Shown: piece after piece, positions 14,119 to 21,658 of the stretch
How positions within the stretch are numbered: position 1 is the first letter of the stretch
How the letters are laid out: each line of letters starts with the position of its first letter
Assembly (NCBI GenBank): GCA_050246915.1
Contig: JBFWVD010000074.1
Coordinates: 1-21,658, forward strand
Direction of reading: 5' to 3'
DNA length: 21,658 nucleotides
Origin: JBFWVD01 sp050246915
Lineage (GTDB): Bacteria > Actinomycetota > Acidimicrobiia > Acidimicrobiales > Ilumatobacteraceae
The notes under the pieces: generated by a model
Seen by the model: only the letters and a program-made list of their open reading frames with translations
Databases searched by the model: none
What the model was told of the DNA's origin: nothing
Made by a program: the position numbers and the translations under genes

Positions 14119-14138
14119 GCCAGTGCGCTCGCACTGGC
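14119..14138. promoter_or_regulatory. Perfect 9+9-bp palindrome at the 5' end of the aminotransferase gene
   Basis: GCCAGTGCG (14119-14127) and CGCACTGGC (14130-14138) are exact complements around a 2-bp centre. The symmetry suits a dimeric DNA-binding protein. As RNA it would form an 8-bp stem with a tetraloop in the leader of the aminotransferase mRNA if translation begins at 14095 or 14083. Confidence 0.5.
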
Positions 14139-14341
14139 TCTCCAGCTCAACAGCCGCGGCACCTGGGCCCGTACCCTCAAGCCCGTGCTGATGATTGGTA
14201 CTCGACCTAAGTTCGAACACCTGCGACAGCAGTCGAACACTCCAGCATCCATCGCGCCCTCCGCGGACAGCAGTTGACCCTTCCGCCGTAGGCCAACGAG
14301 CAGCGTTCTATCACGGCGAGCGTCCTCCTCGCAAGTGCCCA

Positions 14342-14366
14342 CCTAACGAGAGCCGAACCCGTTAGG
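14342..14366. other. Inverted repeat, 7-bp arms with 11-nt loop
   Basis: CCTAACG (14342-14348) and CGTTAGG (14360-14366) are exact complements. It lies roughly midway between the GT2 gene and the aminotransferase. It could be a terminator hairpin for the upstream unit or an operator near the next promoter; there is no T-tract. Confidence 0.35.
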
Positions 14367-14490
14367 ATACGCCGCATCTATCCGACGCCGAACACTCACC
14401 GTGGCTCAGGCCGCCATTGAGCGGCCATCTCGGCGATTGGTGAGGGCGTGTGATCTACATTGCAGAGCCCTTTCGACTCGTAAGAACGAG

Positions 14491-14646
14491 CTAATCGTCC
14501 TTACAGGGATTCTTCGTGACCGGGTCGGCCACGAGGAGATCCATGGCCTTCACGGTGCCCCACGCGTTCGTCGTGAAGCCTCGACGCAGCCTCGACGACA
14601 GCTGTCCGCCATCCGCAAGTGAGGGCGGAGCAGTCGAGATGGTCAA
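14491..14646 (-). pseudogene. Orphan 51-codon stretch, possible gene remnant
   Basis: After the GT2 stop, a minus-strand frame from TTG 14646 to TAG 14491 encodes 51 residues. The C-terminal 30 (GFTTNAWGTVKAMDLLVADP, then VTKNPCKDD) have strongly G/C-biased third positions and a protein-like composition. There is no ribosome binding site and no ATG/GTG near its 5' end. It could be the tail of a decayed gene or chance; I do not recognise the family. Confidence 0.25.
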
Positions 14647-14654
14647 TCAAGGTG

Positions 14655-15599
14655 CTAGCCGCAACTCTGGCTTTTGGCAGATGCAACAGTGGCGTGGCCG
14701 CATACCCACTGGTGTCTCACCCCCCAGAGCGAGCGCCAGCGTCCCGGGCCGCTGCGGTTCCCGACCAACTCGGCAACGGCGCGCACAGCCACGCCGAGTT
14801 GCAGCAAAAGTAGACCTACCGCACGCCACCCTGGACCCCATCGCTGGTTGATGAAACGCGCTCGGCCAGCGAGCACGTACTGCGTTCGCCGCACCGAGTC
14901 CGGCGAGCTACCCCCGACGAGATGAGTCATGCACGCGCCGGGGATGACCACCGGGTCGTACCCCGCGGCTCTTGCGCGATAGCCGAAGTCGATATCTTCG
15001 CCGTAGAGGAAGTAGCGCTCGTCGAGGCCACCAAGATTCAGCCAGACATCGCGGCGGCAAAGAAGTAGGCAACCCGACACCGCCCCAACTTGCCTTGGTG
15101 CTGTGCGCGCCCATGATGCGATTGACGTCGGATTGCATAACCGCACGTGCGGGAACAGCACCGTCAGGCCCACTGCGAAGCAGAACATGCTCCACGGCGT
15201 CGGAAGATCCCAGCCTGACTTCGGGTCAATGCTCCCACCTCGGGAATACGTCGCTCCGCCATAGACGCCGTGCGCTGGTTGTTCATCAGCGAATGCGACC
15301 AAGTTCGCGACCGCATTCCGGTGCAACGCGCCGTCAGGGTTCAGAAGCAAGATGTAGCGCCCTATGCTCCTCCGGGCAGCGATGTTGTGAGCCTTAGCGA
15401 AGCCGTGGTTAACCGGCTCGCGCAGCAGAGTCACTGAGGGAAACTCTGCTGCGACGACGTCCGGGGTGCCGTCTTGCGAGGCGTTGTCGATCACTACGAC
15501 CTCGCTCATCACGCCATCGCAGGCTTCAGGGATCGATCGGAGACACTCGGAGATGTGCGCGACGGAGTTATACGTGACGATGAGGATACTGACATCCAC
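14655..15599 (-). CDS. GT2-family glycosyltransferase (rhamnosyltransferase-like)
   Basis: A protein of about 314 residues with a GT-A fold, resembling WbbL/RfbN-type inverting glycosyltransferases. VDVSILIVTYNS opens the nucleotide-binding domain. VVVIDNASQDGT, the DXD-equivalent LLLNPDG, and GGLDERYFLYGEDIDFGYRARAAGY follow; the last contains the likely catalytic ED pair. It transfers a sugar, possibly rhamnose, from a nucleotide donor to a lipid-linked acceptor at the cytoplasmic face; the donor cannot be read from sequence. GTG 15599 is preferred because TAGGAG lies 8 nt upstream; GTG 15608 would add three residues and overlap that site. The upstream three-domain gene stops at 15611, so the two are translationally linked. 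Confidence 0.92.
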   Translation of the reverse strand: MDVSILIVTYNSVAHISECLRSIPEACDGVMSEVVVIDNASQDGTPDVVAAEFPSVTLLREPVNHGFAKAHNIAARRSIGRYILLLNPDGALHRNAVANLVAFADEQPAHGVYGGATYSRGGSIDPKSGWDLPTPWSMFCFAVGLTVLFPHVRLCNPTSIASWARTAPRQVGAVSGCLLLCRRDVWLNLGGLDERYFLYGEDIDFGYRARAAGYDPVVIPGACMTHLVGGSSPDSVRRTQYVLAGRARFINQRWGPGWRAVGLLLLQLGVAVRAVAELVGNRSGPGRWRSLWGVRHQWVCGHATVASAKSQSCG

Positions 15600-15610
15600 C
15601 CTGCGCACTC

Positions 15611-17881
15611 CTACTGCAGAACAGCTGCGAGCTCACGGCGCCAACGCCCGGCTCGGTTTCTGGCTTGCCGGCCCAGCATCAACGCCGGTACGGCAGCAAG
15701 CGCGACGGCACGATCGCCCTTCGAAAGTGGAGCGCGCAGAACGGCACGCGAATACTCGAGGCAGAGCCGCTGGCGCGCAGAGAGTCTCGGCGCGCCAGCG
15801 TCGGCCCGGAACCACCTCGCCACGTCGTGATCTGTGGCGTTAGCGGCCCGAGAGGAGCCCTCGTGCAGTCGTCGGAACATCAGGACCTCGGGTGTCTCGT
15901 GGAGTTCACCGAGCAGAGCGAGTTCCGCGAGAAGCACATAGTCCGACGCGATGAATGGGCCAATCAGACGCGTTCGCTCCAGTGCCCGGGAGCGAATGAG
16001 TCCGAACACGGCATTCGCCATGTTGACCGAGGACAGTATTCGACCGAAACGACGCCCCGGAGAGGACGACGAGATCGCGACCACGTCGGTGTCCTGCTGA
16101 AGCGGGCAGCCGCTTGGGTCAATGAACTGTGCTCGTGGATGCACGAGCACCCGGCTCTCCGGACCGCTTTCGAATGCTTCAAGGCAGCGGGAGATGAAAC
16201 AGGGTGCCCGAGTATCGTCGTGGGCCCACCACGTGAAGTACGTGCCACGGCTCGCGAGGAAAGTCGAATTGTAGTTTATAGCTGCTCCGCCATTCGAGGT
16301 CCGGCGTTGATACCTGAAGCGCGCATCAGACTGCTGAAACTCACGGCAGATCTCCTCCGTACGGTCGCTAGACGCGTTGTCAGAGATAATCACCTCAAAA
16401 TCTACATAGTCTTGAGCTTGGATGGAGCGGAGACACTCGGCAAGATACTTCTCGCCATTGTAGACGGGAAGGCCGATGCTGACGGGGGGCCCCGCCGACC
16501 CCTCCACTCGGCGTGGTGCCCGCACGGCGCGAACCCTGCCCGCGAGGACTACCCGATGACTGAGAACTGCGCCGGTAGCCGATCTCGGCGAAACGGTGAT
16601 GGCACCTGCTCCTCCATCTCTCAGCCATCCAGCGGCCGTCCGCCGGGTCGGGATGTGCACTTCGAGATCGCCGTACGACGCCTCGGGGAGCGGACGGCCC
16701 CGACCGACCAGAGCCTTCGTGTAATGGCGAGTGCGATTGGGGACCGTGGCCAGCACGAGACCTCCTGGTGCAGCAAGGCCCACGAGTTGCCCTACGACCA
16801 GTGCTGGATTGCGGAAGTGGTGAAGCGCCTCTTGCGCAACGATCACGTCGAAACGTTCGCCGGCCAGTTCGCGCTGCGCCTGCTCGAGGTCCGGTGATGT
16901 GAGTCGGATGCCAGCGTGAGCGGCGGTGGCCGCGATCACGTTGTCGAGCGGGATCCCGACAACCTCGTGGCCTCGCTCGAGCAAGGCGGTCTCCAGCGCC
17001 CCGGATCCGACCGCCACGGAGAGGATCCGACACGGACGTCGAGGCACTCTTGCGAGAAGCCCGCTATCGGGCGCCTCATAGAATCGCTTGTCCCAGCGGT
17101 GGTCGTCGGTTCGTGCGCGTGGATTAAATAGTCGCGTGTCCGTTTCGAGCCCGAGCGCGATGCGTTCGAGCACGGCACCCTGCCGTTTCACCTCATCGAG
17201 CGCGAGCCCCATGGAACCGTGATACTTGTTTGAGAGGTGAGGCAGGAGAAAGTCATCGAGTCGGCTGACGCAGATCAACTTGTTAAAGCCGCACGACGTG
17301 TACGGGTCTGTCGCAGCCGTTACCAACATGTCGTAGCGCGCTGCATGCGGGTTCGCAATGAACCCGCCCGACTCGATGGCCTTCCGCAGCTGCGCGCGCG
17401 TGAGGATGAACGATCCTGAGTGGGGGTTGCTGAACTCCGCCCAAATTTGGCCGCCATGCACACACGCCGATTCTGGGATCCAATGGAAGTGGTTGTGGAC
17501 CGTAGAGCAGCTAAGAGTGCCGTCGGGCGTCTTCTCGCTTCGCAGAAATCCCGCAATGGAAGTTGGAGGGAGGACACTCGTGGCCCAGAGAAAGCTATCG
17601 ACGTGCTTCTGCGTAATGAGCGTATCGTCCTCGGAGTAAATAAATAAATCGTATGCGTCGGCGCGTTCAGCGAACAGCTCTTTATGAGCGAATGGTAGCG
17701 AGTACGGGTGGCTCGTGGGAAGACCAATCCGGATCTCTGTTGCCCCATCGACGTCCTTCGATGCCTCCGTGAGCACGACGACGTCCACGTCGAAGCGCAT
17801 CTGTCGGTAGCTCGCGATGAGCTTGGCGAGGTAAGCGTCGTTGCTGTTCCCGTAGGATGCTATCCCCACGAGGATCCTCAT
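15611..17881 (-). CDS. Three-domain protein: glycosyltransferase-like, methyltransferase-like, GT2 glycosyltransferase
   Basis: A 756-residue single reading frame with three modules. Residues 1-235 form a glycosyltransferase-like domain (MRILVGIASYGNSNDAYLAKL, then FIYSEDDTLIT with an acidic DXD-like cluster at 83-86). Residues 284-450 resemble a class I SAM methyltransferase (RILSVAVGSGALETALLERGHEV, FDVIVAQEALHHF, APGGLVLATVPN). Its motif I reads VAVGSG rather than the usual DVGCGTG, so SAM binding is uncertain. Residues 466-700 are a canonical GT2 domain (VSIGLPVYNGEKYLAECLRSI, VIISDNASSDRT, WWAHDD at 551-556). No signal peptide is visible, so it is probably cytoplasmic and acts on the lipid-linked glycan. 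ATG 17881 has AGGAGG (17898-17893) 11 nt upstream. A 131-bp gap separates it from the flippase gene. Confidence 0.85.
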   Translation of the reverse strand: MRILVGIASYGNSNDAYLAKLIASYRQMRFDVDVVVLTEASKDVDGATEIRIGLPTSHPYSLPFAHKELFAERADAYDLFIYSEDDTLITQKHVDSFLWATSVLPPTSIAGFLRSEKTPDGTLSCSTVHNHFHWIPESACVHGGQIWAEFSNPHSGSFILTRAQLRKAIESGGFIANPHAARYDMLVTAATDPYTSCGFNKLICVSRLDDFLLPHLSNKYHGSMGLALDEVKRQGAVLERIALGLETDTRLFNPRARTDDHRWDKRFYEAPDSGLLARVPRRPCRILSVAVGSGALETALLERGHEVVGIPLDNVIAATAAHAGIRLTSPDLEQAQRELAGERFDVIVAQEALHHFRNPALVVGQLVGLAAPGGLVLATVPNRTRHYTKALVGRGRPLPEASYGDLEVHIPTRRTAAGWLRDGGAGAITVSPRSATGAVLSHRVVLAGRVRAVRAPRRVEGSAGPPVSIGLPVYNGEKYLAECLRSIQAQDYVDFEVIISDNASSDRTEEICREFQQSDARFRYQRRTSNGGAAINYNSTFLASRGTYFTWWAHDDTRAPCFISRCLEAFESGPESRVLVHPRAQFIDPSGCPLQQDTDVVAISSSSPGRRFGRILSSVNMANAVFGLIRSRALERTRLIGPFIASDYVLLAELALLGELHETPEVLMFRRLHEGSSRAANATDHDVARWFRADAGAPRLSARQRLCLEYSRAVLRAPLSKGDRAVALAAVPALMLGRQARNRAGRWRRELAAVLQ

Positions 17882-18012
17882 ATCGGACTGGACCTCCTAT
17901 GGCTTTGCGGTGGGCGCAGAGCGTGCGCTCGACTCCGGGGCACGCCGGTGTTTCCTACGATATGCCGGCAAGGTGTTGGAGTCGCATGTTAGGACAGTGA
18001 ACCATCCCACCC

Positions 18013-19542
18013 CTACGCGGCGTGCTCTCGCCGGAATAGCTGGGCCAACGTTCTGCGAATCCGGCGGTCGCCGACAGCTACATTGAGTGTCGTGCACAGT
18101 GCAGCGGTGGCTCCGATCATGGCGACCCGCACGGGCGGCGGCCATCCTGGCAGCGTCATTTCCGTGGCTCTGCCAGCGTGATAGCCCCCAACGCTCGCTA
18201 TCACAGCTGGCAGCAGCGCAGCTGCGATGCGTCCTACCCGCATACGGAGACACCGTGAAATCACTACAGCGTTCAGGCCCAGGAAGAGGCCACCGTGGAG
18301 CACTGCCATAGCGACTGCGACCGCCATGATCTGGGTCGACTGCTCCGATTGCCTCGCGAGCACGCCGGCGGTGACCAGGGTGGCGGCCGAGAGAACGGCG
18401 CCGCACCATGCAACGGCCGCCAGAGCACCCGGTCGACCGGCAGCTTGAAGGGAGGGCCCGCTCAGGTCACCAATCGTTCGTCCTGCAGCTGCGAGGGCGA
18501 GGATGGGCAAAGCACCCGCGGCGGGCGCCCACTCGGGGCCGACCATTCGAAAGATCGACTCGCTCGTGGCTGCGACGGCCGTCAGCGGGATGATCGCGGC
18601 TGCAGCCGTGAGCCCAACGAGTTCCACCAGCCGTTGTGCGACGACCTCGGGATGACCGCGATGCCGGGCCAGCTCGGGAAGCGCTACCGCGCGGACGGAG
18701 CCAACGACGGCCTCAGTGATCATCTCGATTAGCCGGCCTGCAAAGCGGTACAGGCCGACCGTCACAGGCCCGAGTAGCAACCCCATTATCAGCGTGTCCG
18801 CGCGCGCGCTAACGAAGATGGCGAGACTCGCCGCGGCGGATGGGGCCGTGAACGACACCAGGTTCCGAGCCGTCTGGGAAGACCAGCGGAAAGCTGGTCG
18901 CCAGGTAACCGCTCGCCACACAACTATCACCTCGACGGCCGAAGCCAGGAGCTGCTGGACGACGAGCGCCCAGGCGCCGAAGCCAGCCAGGGCTGCAGCC
19001 GCTCCAGAAATCCCGCCAGCAAGCACCGAGGCATTCGTTCGAAGTGCCAGGGGCCTGAACCGCAGCTGCCGCCGGAGTACTGCGTCGGGGACCACGAGGA
19101 GCGCGCGAAGGAGGACCAGAGGCGTTAACGCAAGGAGGATCGCCTCCAGCTCGGGCAGACCGTTGACACCGGCCCACCACCCGCTCAACACGGCAGTGAT
19201 GCCTGCCAGCGCAGCTCCGCTGCCCATCACCATCCAGAATGCGACATCGAGGTCCACAGCCTCCACCTCGCACCGTTGAACGAGCGCCGCACCCATCCCC
19301 TGCTGGAGCAGCATCTGGACGAACGCGACGAAGACTGTCGCCATGGCGACGGTGCCCATCGCTCTCGGTCCCAGCAGCCCGGCGAGCATAAGCGTCACGC
19401 CGAGCGAAATCGCCTGCCGGCCGACGTTCATGACGGCAGACCATCTGAGCGCGGAACGGAACGCCCCAGCTCCAGGTAACATCTCCCCGCTGCGATCTCC
19501 AGGCAAGGCTGTGACGTCTGCTGTGACGGCAGGCGGGTGCAC
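18013..19542 (-). CDS. Wzx-type polysaccharide flippase (PST/MOP superfamily)
   Basis: A hydrophobic protein of up to 509 residues with about twelve to fourteen membrane helices. It shows the family opening (ALRWSAVMNVGRQAISLGVTLMLAGLLGPRAMGTVAMATVF, then MGAALVQR) and the ADTLIMGLLLGPVTVGLYRFAGRL repeat typical of WzxC-like exporters. Wzx proteins flip undecaprenyl-linked oligosaccharide repeat units across the cytoplasmic membrane. GTG 19542 is the distal start, 3 nt after the upstream ligase stop; ATG 19482 with a purine-rich GGGGAG just before it is a plausible alternative. Genes on either side encode ligase/polymerase and transferase functions, which fits a Wzx/Wzy-type pathway. Confidence 0.9.
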   Translation of the reverse strand: MHPPAVTADVTALPGDRSGEMLPGAGAFRSALRWSAVMNVGRQAISLGVTLMLAGLLGPRAMGTVAMATVFVAFVQMLLQQGMGAALVQRCEVEAVDLDVAFWMVMGSGAALAGITAVLSGWWAGVNGLPELEAILLALTPLVLLRALLVVPDAVLRRQLRFRPLALRTNASVLAGGISGAAAALAGFGAWALVVQQLLASAVEVIVVWRAVTWRPAFRWSSQTARNLVSFTAPSAAASLAIFVSARADTLIMGLLLGPVTVGLYRFAGRLIEMITEAVVGSVRAVALPELARHRGHPEVVAQRLVELVGLTAAAAIIPLTAVAATSESIFRMVGPEWAPAAGALPILALAAAGRTIGDLSGPSLQAAGRPGALAAVAWCGAVLSAATLVTAGVLARQSEQSTQIMAVAVAMAVLHGGLFLGLNAVVISRCLRMRVGRIAAALLPAVIASVGGYHAGRATEMTLPGWPPPVRVAMIGATAALCTTLNVAVGDRRIRRTLAQLFRREHAA

Positions 19543-19545
19543 GCG

Positions 19546-21003
19546 TCAGCCAGACCGCACGTGGGCAAAGGTGCGTGGCCAGGCATCGGAAGGCACCTTG
19601 ACGACCCGGTGGAAGGGCGACTGGTCGCTCGGAACTTCAAGGGTGCCCGTCAGACGCCAGAGCGCGCCGGTCGCACCGACTAACACGAACAGGAGCGCAG
19701 CAAAGCTCGGGAAGTTCAATGAGTCGAAGGTCGCGGACGAGACGAATCCCGCGAGGATGCTCGCTGCGAGTGCGGCCGCCAGATGTCGGTCTTCCGCGTG
19801 GCCGGGACGACGGTAGACAGCACTAGCTATCGAGTAGCTCCCGAGCACCATGACAAGAAGGGAGAGCAGACCGAGTAGGCCAGTGCTCAAGAGAGCGTTA
19901 AGCAAGTAGTTGTCAAGGATGAAGTATTGCTCGGGCCTGAATGCGCCACCTCCGAGGCCAAGCAACGGACGCTGCTGAAACAGCTCGCTGACGGTGGCAT
20001 AGTCCTGGGTTCTGCCCGCCACGCTGCGGTCGGTTTGTGCGTTGCGAAAGAAGGAAATGAAGGTGCCGATAAGTCCGGGGATCGATCCGTAGAGCATTGT
20101 CGTGCCGGCGCCGATGACCACCAGCGCCGTGGCCTTGGTTCGATCGTTCCACGAGCGCAGAAGCACGATCAGCACCACAACAAGCGCGATGATCGCCGAT
20201 CGGGCGAGCGACATCGGTATACCGACAGCCACGACACCGGCCAGGGCCCAGCGGAGGTTGCGGAGGCGTCCGCGAGGCGCTCGAAGGGCGTAGTGGATGG
20301 CTAGAGGAAGCGCCATCGCCAGCAACACCCCGAACTCGATCGAGTGTTGCGCGGTCCCGACCGCCCTCGTGAACCCAGGGCCGCCCCTCTCCGCCACCCC
20401 AGCGAGCTCACCATTGAGTCGCATCCCGGGAAGTCGAAGTCCTTCAACGACGTTTATCCCGAGGTTGAACTGGATGATGCCGACGACCGACATTAGTGCC
20501 GCACCATACGCAACGGTTCGTAGCAAGCTGTCAAGTTCGGCCCGGTTGCGGACAAGATCAGCGGTGGCGAGTGCCAGCCCTGACAGCGAGAGGGTGATAA
20601 GGAAGTAGCGGTCGATTCCAGCGACTTCGACCGGTGACAGCCCACGAAGATAGGCAACCGCCACGCTCCCAACCCAAGTCACCACGTAGCACATCAGAAA
20701 GGCGCGCGTCGGTTGGAACGGTCGTGGTGAGGCCGGTTGGAGAAACCGAAGAAGCCAAACCACCAGGACGATTAGGCCAACTACCAGCGAGGGGCGACCC
20801 GCGGCTCCCAGCGGTCCCTTGAGCACAAGCCTGGCTGGAACGACAAAGGACAACATCACTGCGAGCTTGACAAGAGCCACCGGTCCAGGCCGCCACTGCC
20901 GGAACCGGATTCGCACGGCGGGCCAGGGATCGTCCACAGATCCACCGCATCCGTCACGCGCCGTCGTCACCGGTCGCACGTTCGCCGCCTTCATGTCCGT
21001 CAC
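19546..21003 (-). CDS. O-antigen ligase/polymerase family membrane protein (Wzy/WaaL type)
   Basis: A 485-residue protein with about ten to twelve membrane helices. The central large loop is of the Wzy_C type: FTRAVGTAQHSIEFGVLLAMALP, MSLARSAIIALVVVL, then GRTQDYATVSELFQQRPLLGLGGG before further helices. Family members polymerise repeat units or ligate the finished chain. Which of the two it does cannot be decided, but with a flippase next door and a Wzz-like gene upstream, polymerase is the more natural reading. GTG 21003 overlaps the stop of the upstream Wzz-like gene (GTGA), indicating translational coupling; an ATG at 20994 is the alternative. The N-terminal 40 residues are basic and cytoplasmic. 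Confidence 0.9.
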   Translation of the reverse strand: MTDMKAANVRPVTTARDGCGGSVDDPWPAVRIRFRQWRPGPVALVKLAVMLSFVVPARLVLKGPLGAAGRPSLVVGLIVLVVWLLRFLQPASPRPFQPTRAFLMCYVVTWVGSVAVAYLRGLSPVEVAGIDRYFLITLSLSGLALATADLVRNRAELDSLLRTVAYGAALMSVVGIIQFNLGINVVEGLRLPGMRLNGELAGVAERGGPGFTRAVGTAQHSIEFGVLLAMALPLAIHYALRAPRGRLRNLRWALAGVVAVGIPMSLARSAIIALVVVLIVLLRSWNDRTKATALVVIGAGTTMLYGSIPGLIGTFISFFRNAQTDRSVAGRTQDYATVSELFQQRPLLGLGGGAFRPEQYFILDNYLLNALLSTGLLGLLSLLVMVLGSYSIASAVYRRPGHAEDRHLAAALAASILAGFVSSATFDSLNFPSFAALLFVLVGATGALWRLTGTLEVPSDQSPFHRVVKVPSDAWPRTFAHVRSG

Positions 21004-21542
21004 CGGTTCGGCTGCTCCTCCGTTGGCGCCTGCGGTGCCGCCGGGCCGATGGTCGGCACCAGCGACCGGCGGACCCTGGTCCGCTTGCTGGTGCCCAGCG
21101 AGGTCGGGCGGGTCGAGGCGATGTCGTCCGCGACCGAGCTCTCAGGCACTCGCCCAAGCTCCGCAGAGGCATATGACGTACGAGCCGACACCGCGTGCGC
21201 TGCGGGCGACGGCAAGGCGCTCTCACTGCCGTCCAAGTCCGGTGACACCGGCGGTTCCGAGAGGCCTCGCCGCCGGAACGCAAGGAATCCATCGAAGGCG
21301 ACAACGATGCCCAGGCTGACAACTACACCGACCGCGAGCAGCAGGATCTGGGCCCGGCGCTTGCTTGCGGTCCCGACGCTCGGTTCGTTGCCGGCCGAAA
21401 CCCGCTGCACCGCGATTCGCTGGTCTTCGCCAGCGCCCACGGCGTCCTGGCGCTCATCCAGATCCTGCTCAACGAAGTAGAAGATTTGGTCCATGGTCTC
21501 TGCAACCAGTGCCGCGTCCAATCCGGACACCCGGAACTGCAT
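21000..21542 (-). CDS. Wzz-like polysaccharide chain-length determinant, 5' end broken or truncated
   Basis: From ATG 21542 the frame gives 180 residues. The first 50 (MQFRVSGLDAALVAETMDQI, then FYFVEQDLDERQDAVGAGEDQRIAVQRVS) match the end of a periplasmic Wzz domain. One membrane helix follows (RAQILLLAVGVVVSLGIVVAF, about 63-83) and then a Ser/Pro-rich cytoplasmic tail. Homology-like sequence continues upstream of the ATG without a stop for 20 codons (VDDYEVGTDQRSPI directly before MQFRV). It then meets a TAA at 21603-21605, beyond which the same frame still reads like Wzz (TVAEVLGLSLASQRTRL) to the window edge. ATG 21542 would begin inside a beta strand and lacks the N-terminal membrane helix. 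It is either a pseudogene or the site of a sequencing error. The 3' end overlaps the ligase start. Confidence 0.65.
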   Translation of the reverse strand: MQFRVSGLDAALVAETMDQIFYFVEQDLDERQDAVGAGEDQRIAVQRVSAGNEPSVGTASKRRAQILLLAVGVVVSLGIVVAFDGFLAFRRRGLSEPPVSPDLDGSESALPSPAAHAVSARTSYASAELGRVPESSVADDIASTRPTSLGTSKRTRVRRSLVPTIGPAAPQAPTEEQPNR

Positions 21543-21602
21543 GATGGGGGACCGCTGATCGGTGCCAACTTCGTAGTCGTCGACAAGCCCCCGGTCGCCG
21601 AA

Positions 21603-21605
21603 TTA
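21603..21605 (-). other. In-frame TAA interrupting the Wzz-like reading frame
   Basis: On the minus strand the codons read CTG TAA TTC GGC GAC. A single change from CAA (Gln) would create this stop. The frame is open and Wzz-like on both sides of it. Confidence 0.6.
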
Positions 21606-21658
21606 CAGCCGCGTGCGCTGACTAGCCAGCGACAACCCGAGTACCTCAGCCACGGTAC

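Larger units (their letters stand above)
14096..14654. other. About 560-bp region between glycosyltransferase and aminotransferase genes
   Basis: No well-supported gene. It contains a 51-codon open stretch with coding-like third positions (14491-14646, minus), an inverted repeat (14342-14366) and a perfect palindrome at the aminotransferase 5' end (14119-14138). A promoter for the aminotransferase unit probably lies here; a weak TTCGGC-17-TATCCT on the minus strand just upstream of the inverted repeat is one candidate. Confidence 0.5.

Noticed and set aside
14088..14342. Minus-strand 84-codon frame upstream of the aminotransferase
   Set aside because: It overlaps the aminotransferase 5' end out of frame, is Arg/Cys-rich, and has no recognisable domain.
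15665..16897. Plus-strand 410-codon frame opposite the three-domain transferase
   Set aside because: No family motif; the minus frame contains complete glycosyltransferase and methyltransferase-like signatures.

Overview
The window is high-GC bacterial DNA, most likely from an actinomycete-type organism (Actinomycetota, possibly Acidimicrobiia). The grounds are strong GC bias at third codon positions, frequent GTG starts, AGGAGG-type ribosome binding sites, an actinobacterial-style PTH2 protein with an N-terminal extension, and chain-length-determinant and O-antigen-ligase proteins of actinobacterial type. The phylum is an inference, and no rRNA or tRNA is visible. A run of exactly 100 N at 3082-3181 marks a scaffold gap, so this is a draft or metagenome assembly.

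Left part (1-5164), very GC-rich, metabolic. It holds the 5' end of an acyl-CoA dehydrogenase (-), a PTH2-type peptidyl-tRNA hydrolase (+), a small DUF2892 membrane protein (-) and a short-chain dehydrogenase (-). Divergent from the dehydrogenase is a sulfide/persulfide module on the + strand: an ETHE1/CstB-like persulfide dioxygenase whose 3' end is lost in the gap, a rhodanese-DUF2892 membrane protein and a single-domain rhodanese. A pseudo-palindrome of the CsoR/CstR operator type overlaps the presumed -10 region of the dioxygenase, which suggests per/polysulfide-responsive control. An alpha/beta hydrolase (-) closes this part.

Right part (5342-21658), visibly less GC-rich by eye, is entirely on the minus strand and is a cell-surface polysaccharide locus. 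In transcription order (right to left) it holds: a Wzz-like chain-length determinant with an in-frame stop near its visible 5' end; an O-antigen ligase/polymerase; a Wzx-type flippase; a three-domain glycosyltransferase-methyltransferase-glycosyltransferase protein; a GT2 glycosyltransferase; a DegT/DnrJ sugar aminotransferase; a 1463-residue secreted multidomain protein; a lipoprotein related to alpha/beta hydrolases but lacking the nucleophile serine; and a secreted double beta-helix protein. The first three genes overlap or nearly touch. The aminotransferase, giant secreted protein and lipoprotein also form a tight chain (1-nt gap, then a 4-bp overlap). The locus could make, export and polymerise a glycan and supply the exported proteins that bind or decorate it.

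The most striking structures are a tandem 858-bp repeat inside the giant secreted gene (two full copies that look identical plus a 209-bp partial copy), the three-domain transferase fusion, the nucleophile-less lipoprotein coupled to the giant gene, the operator-like palindrome before the persulfide dioxygenase, and a perfect 9+9-bp palindrome at the 5' end of the aminotransferase gene. I see no CRISPR array, insertion sequence or RNA gene.
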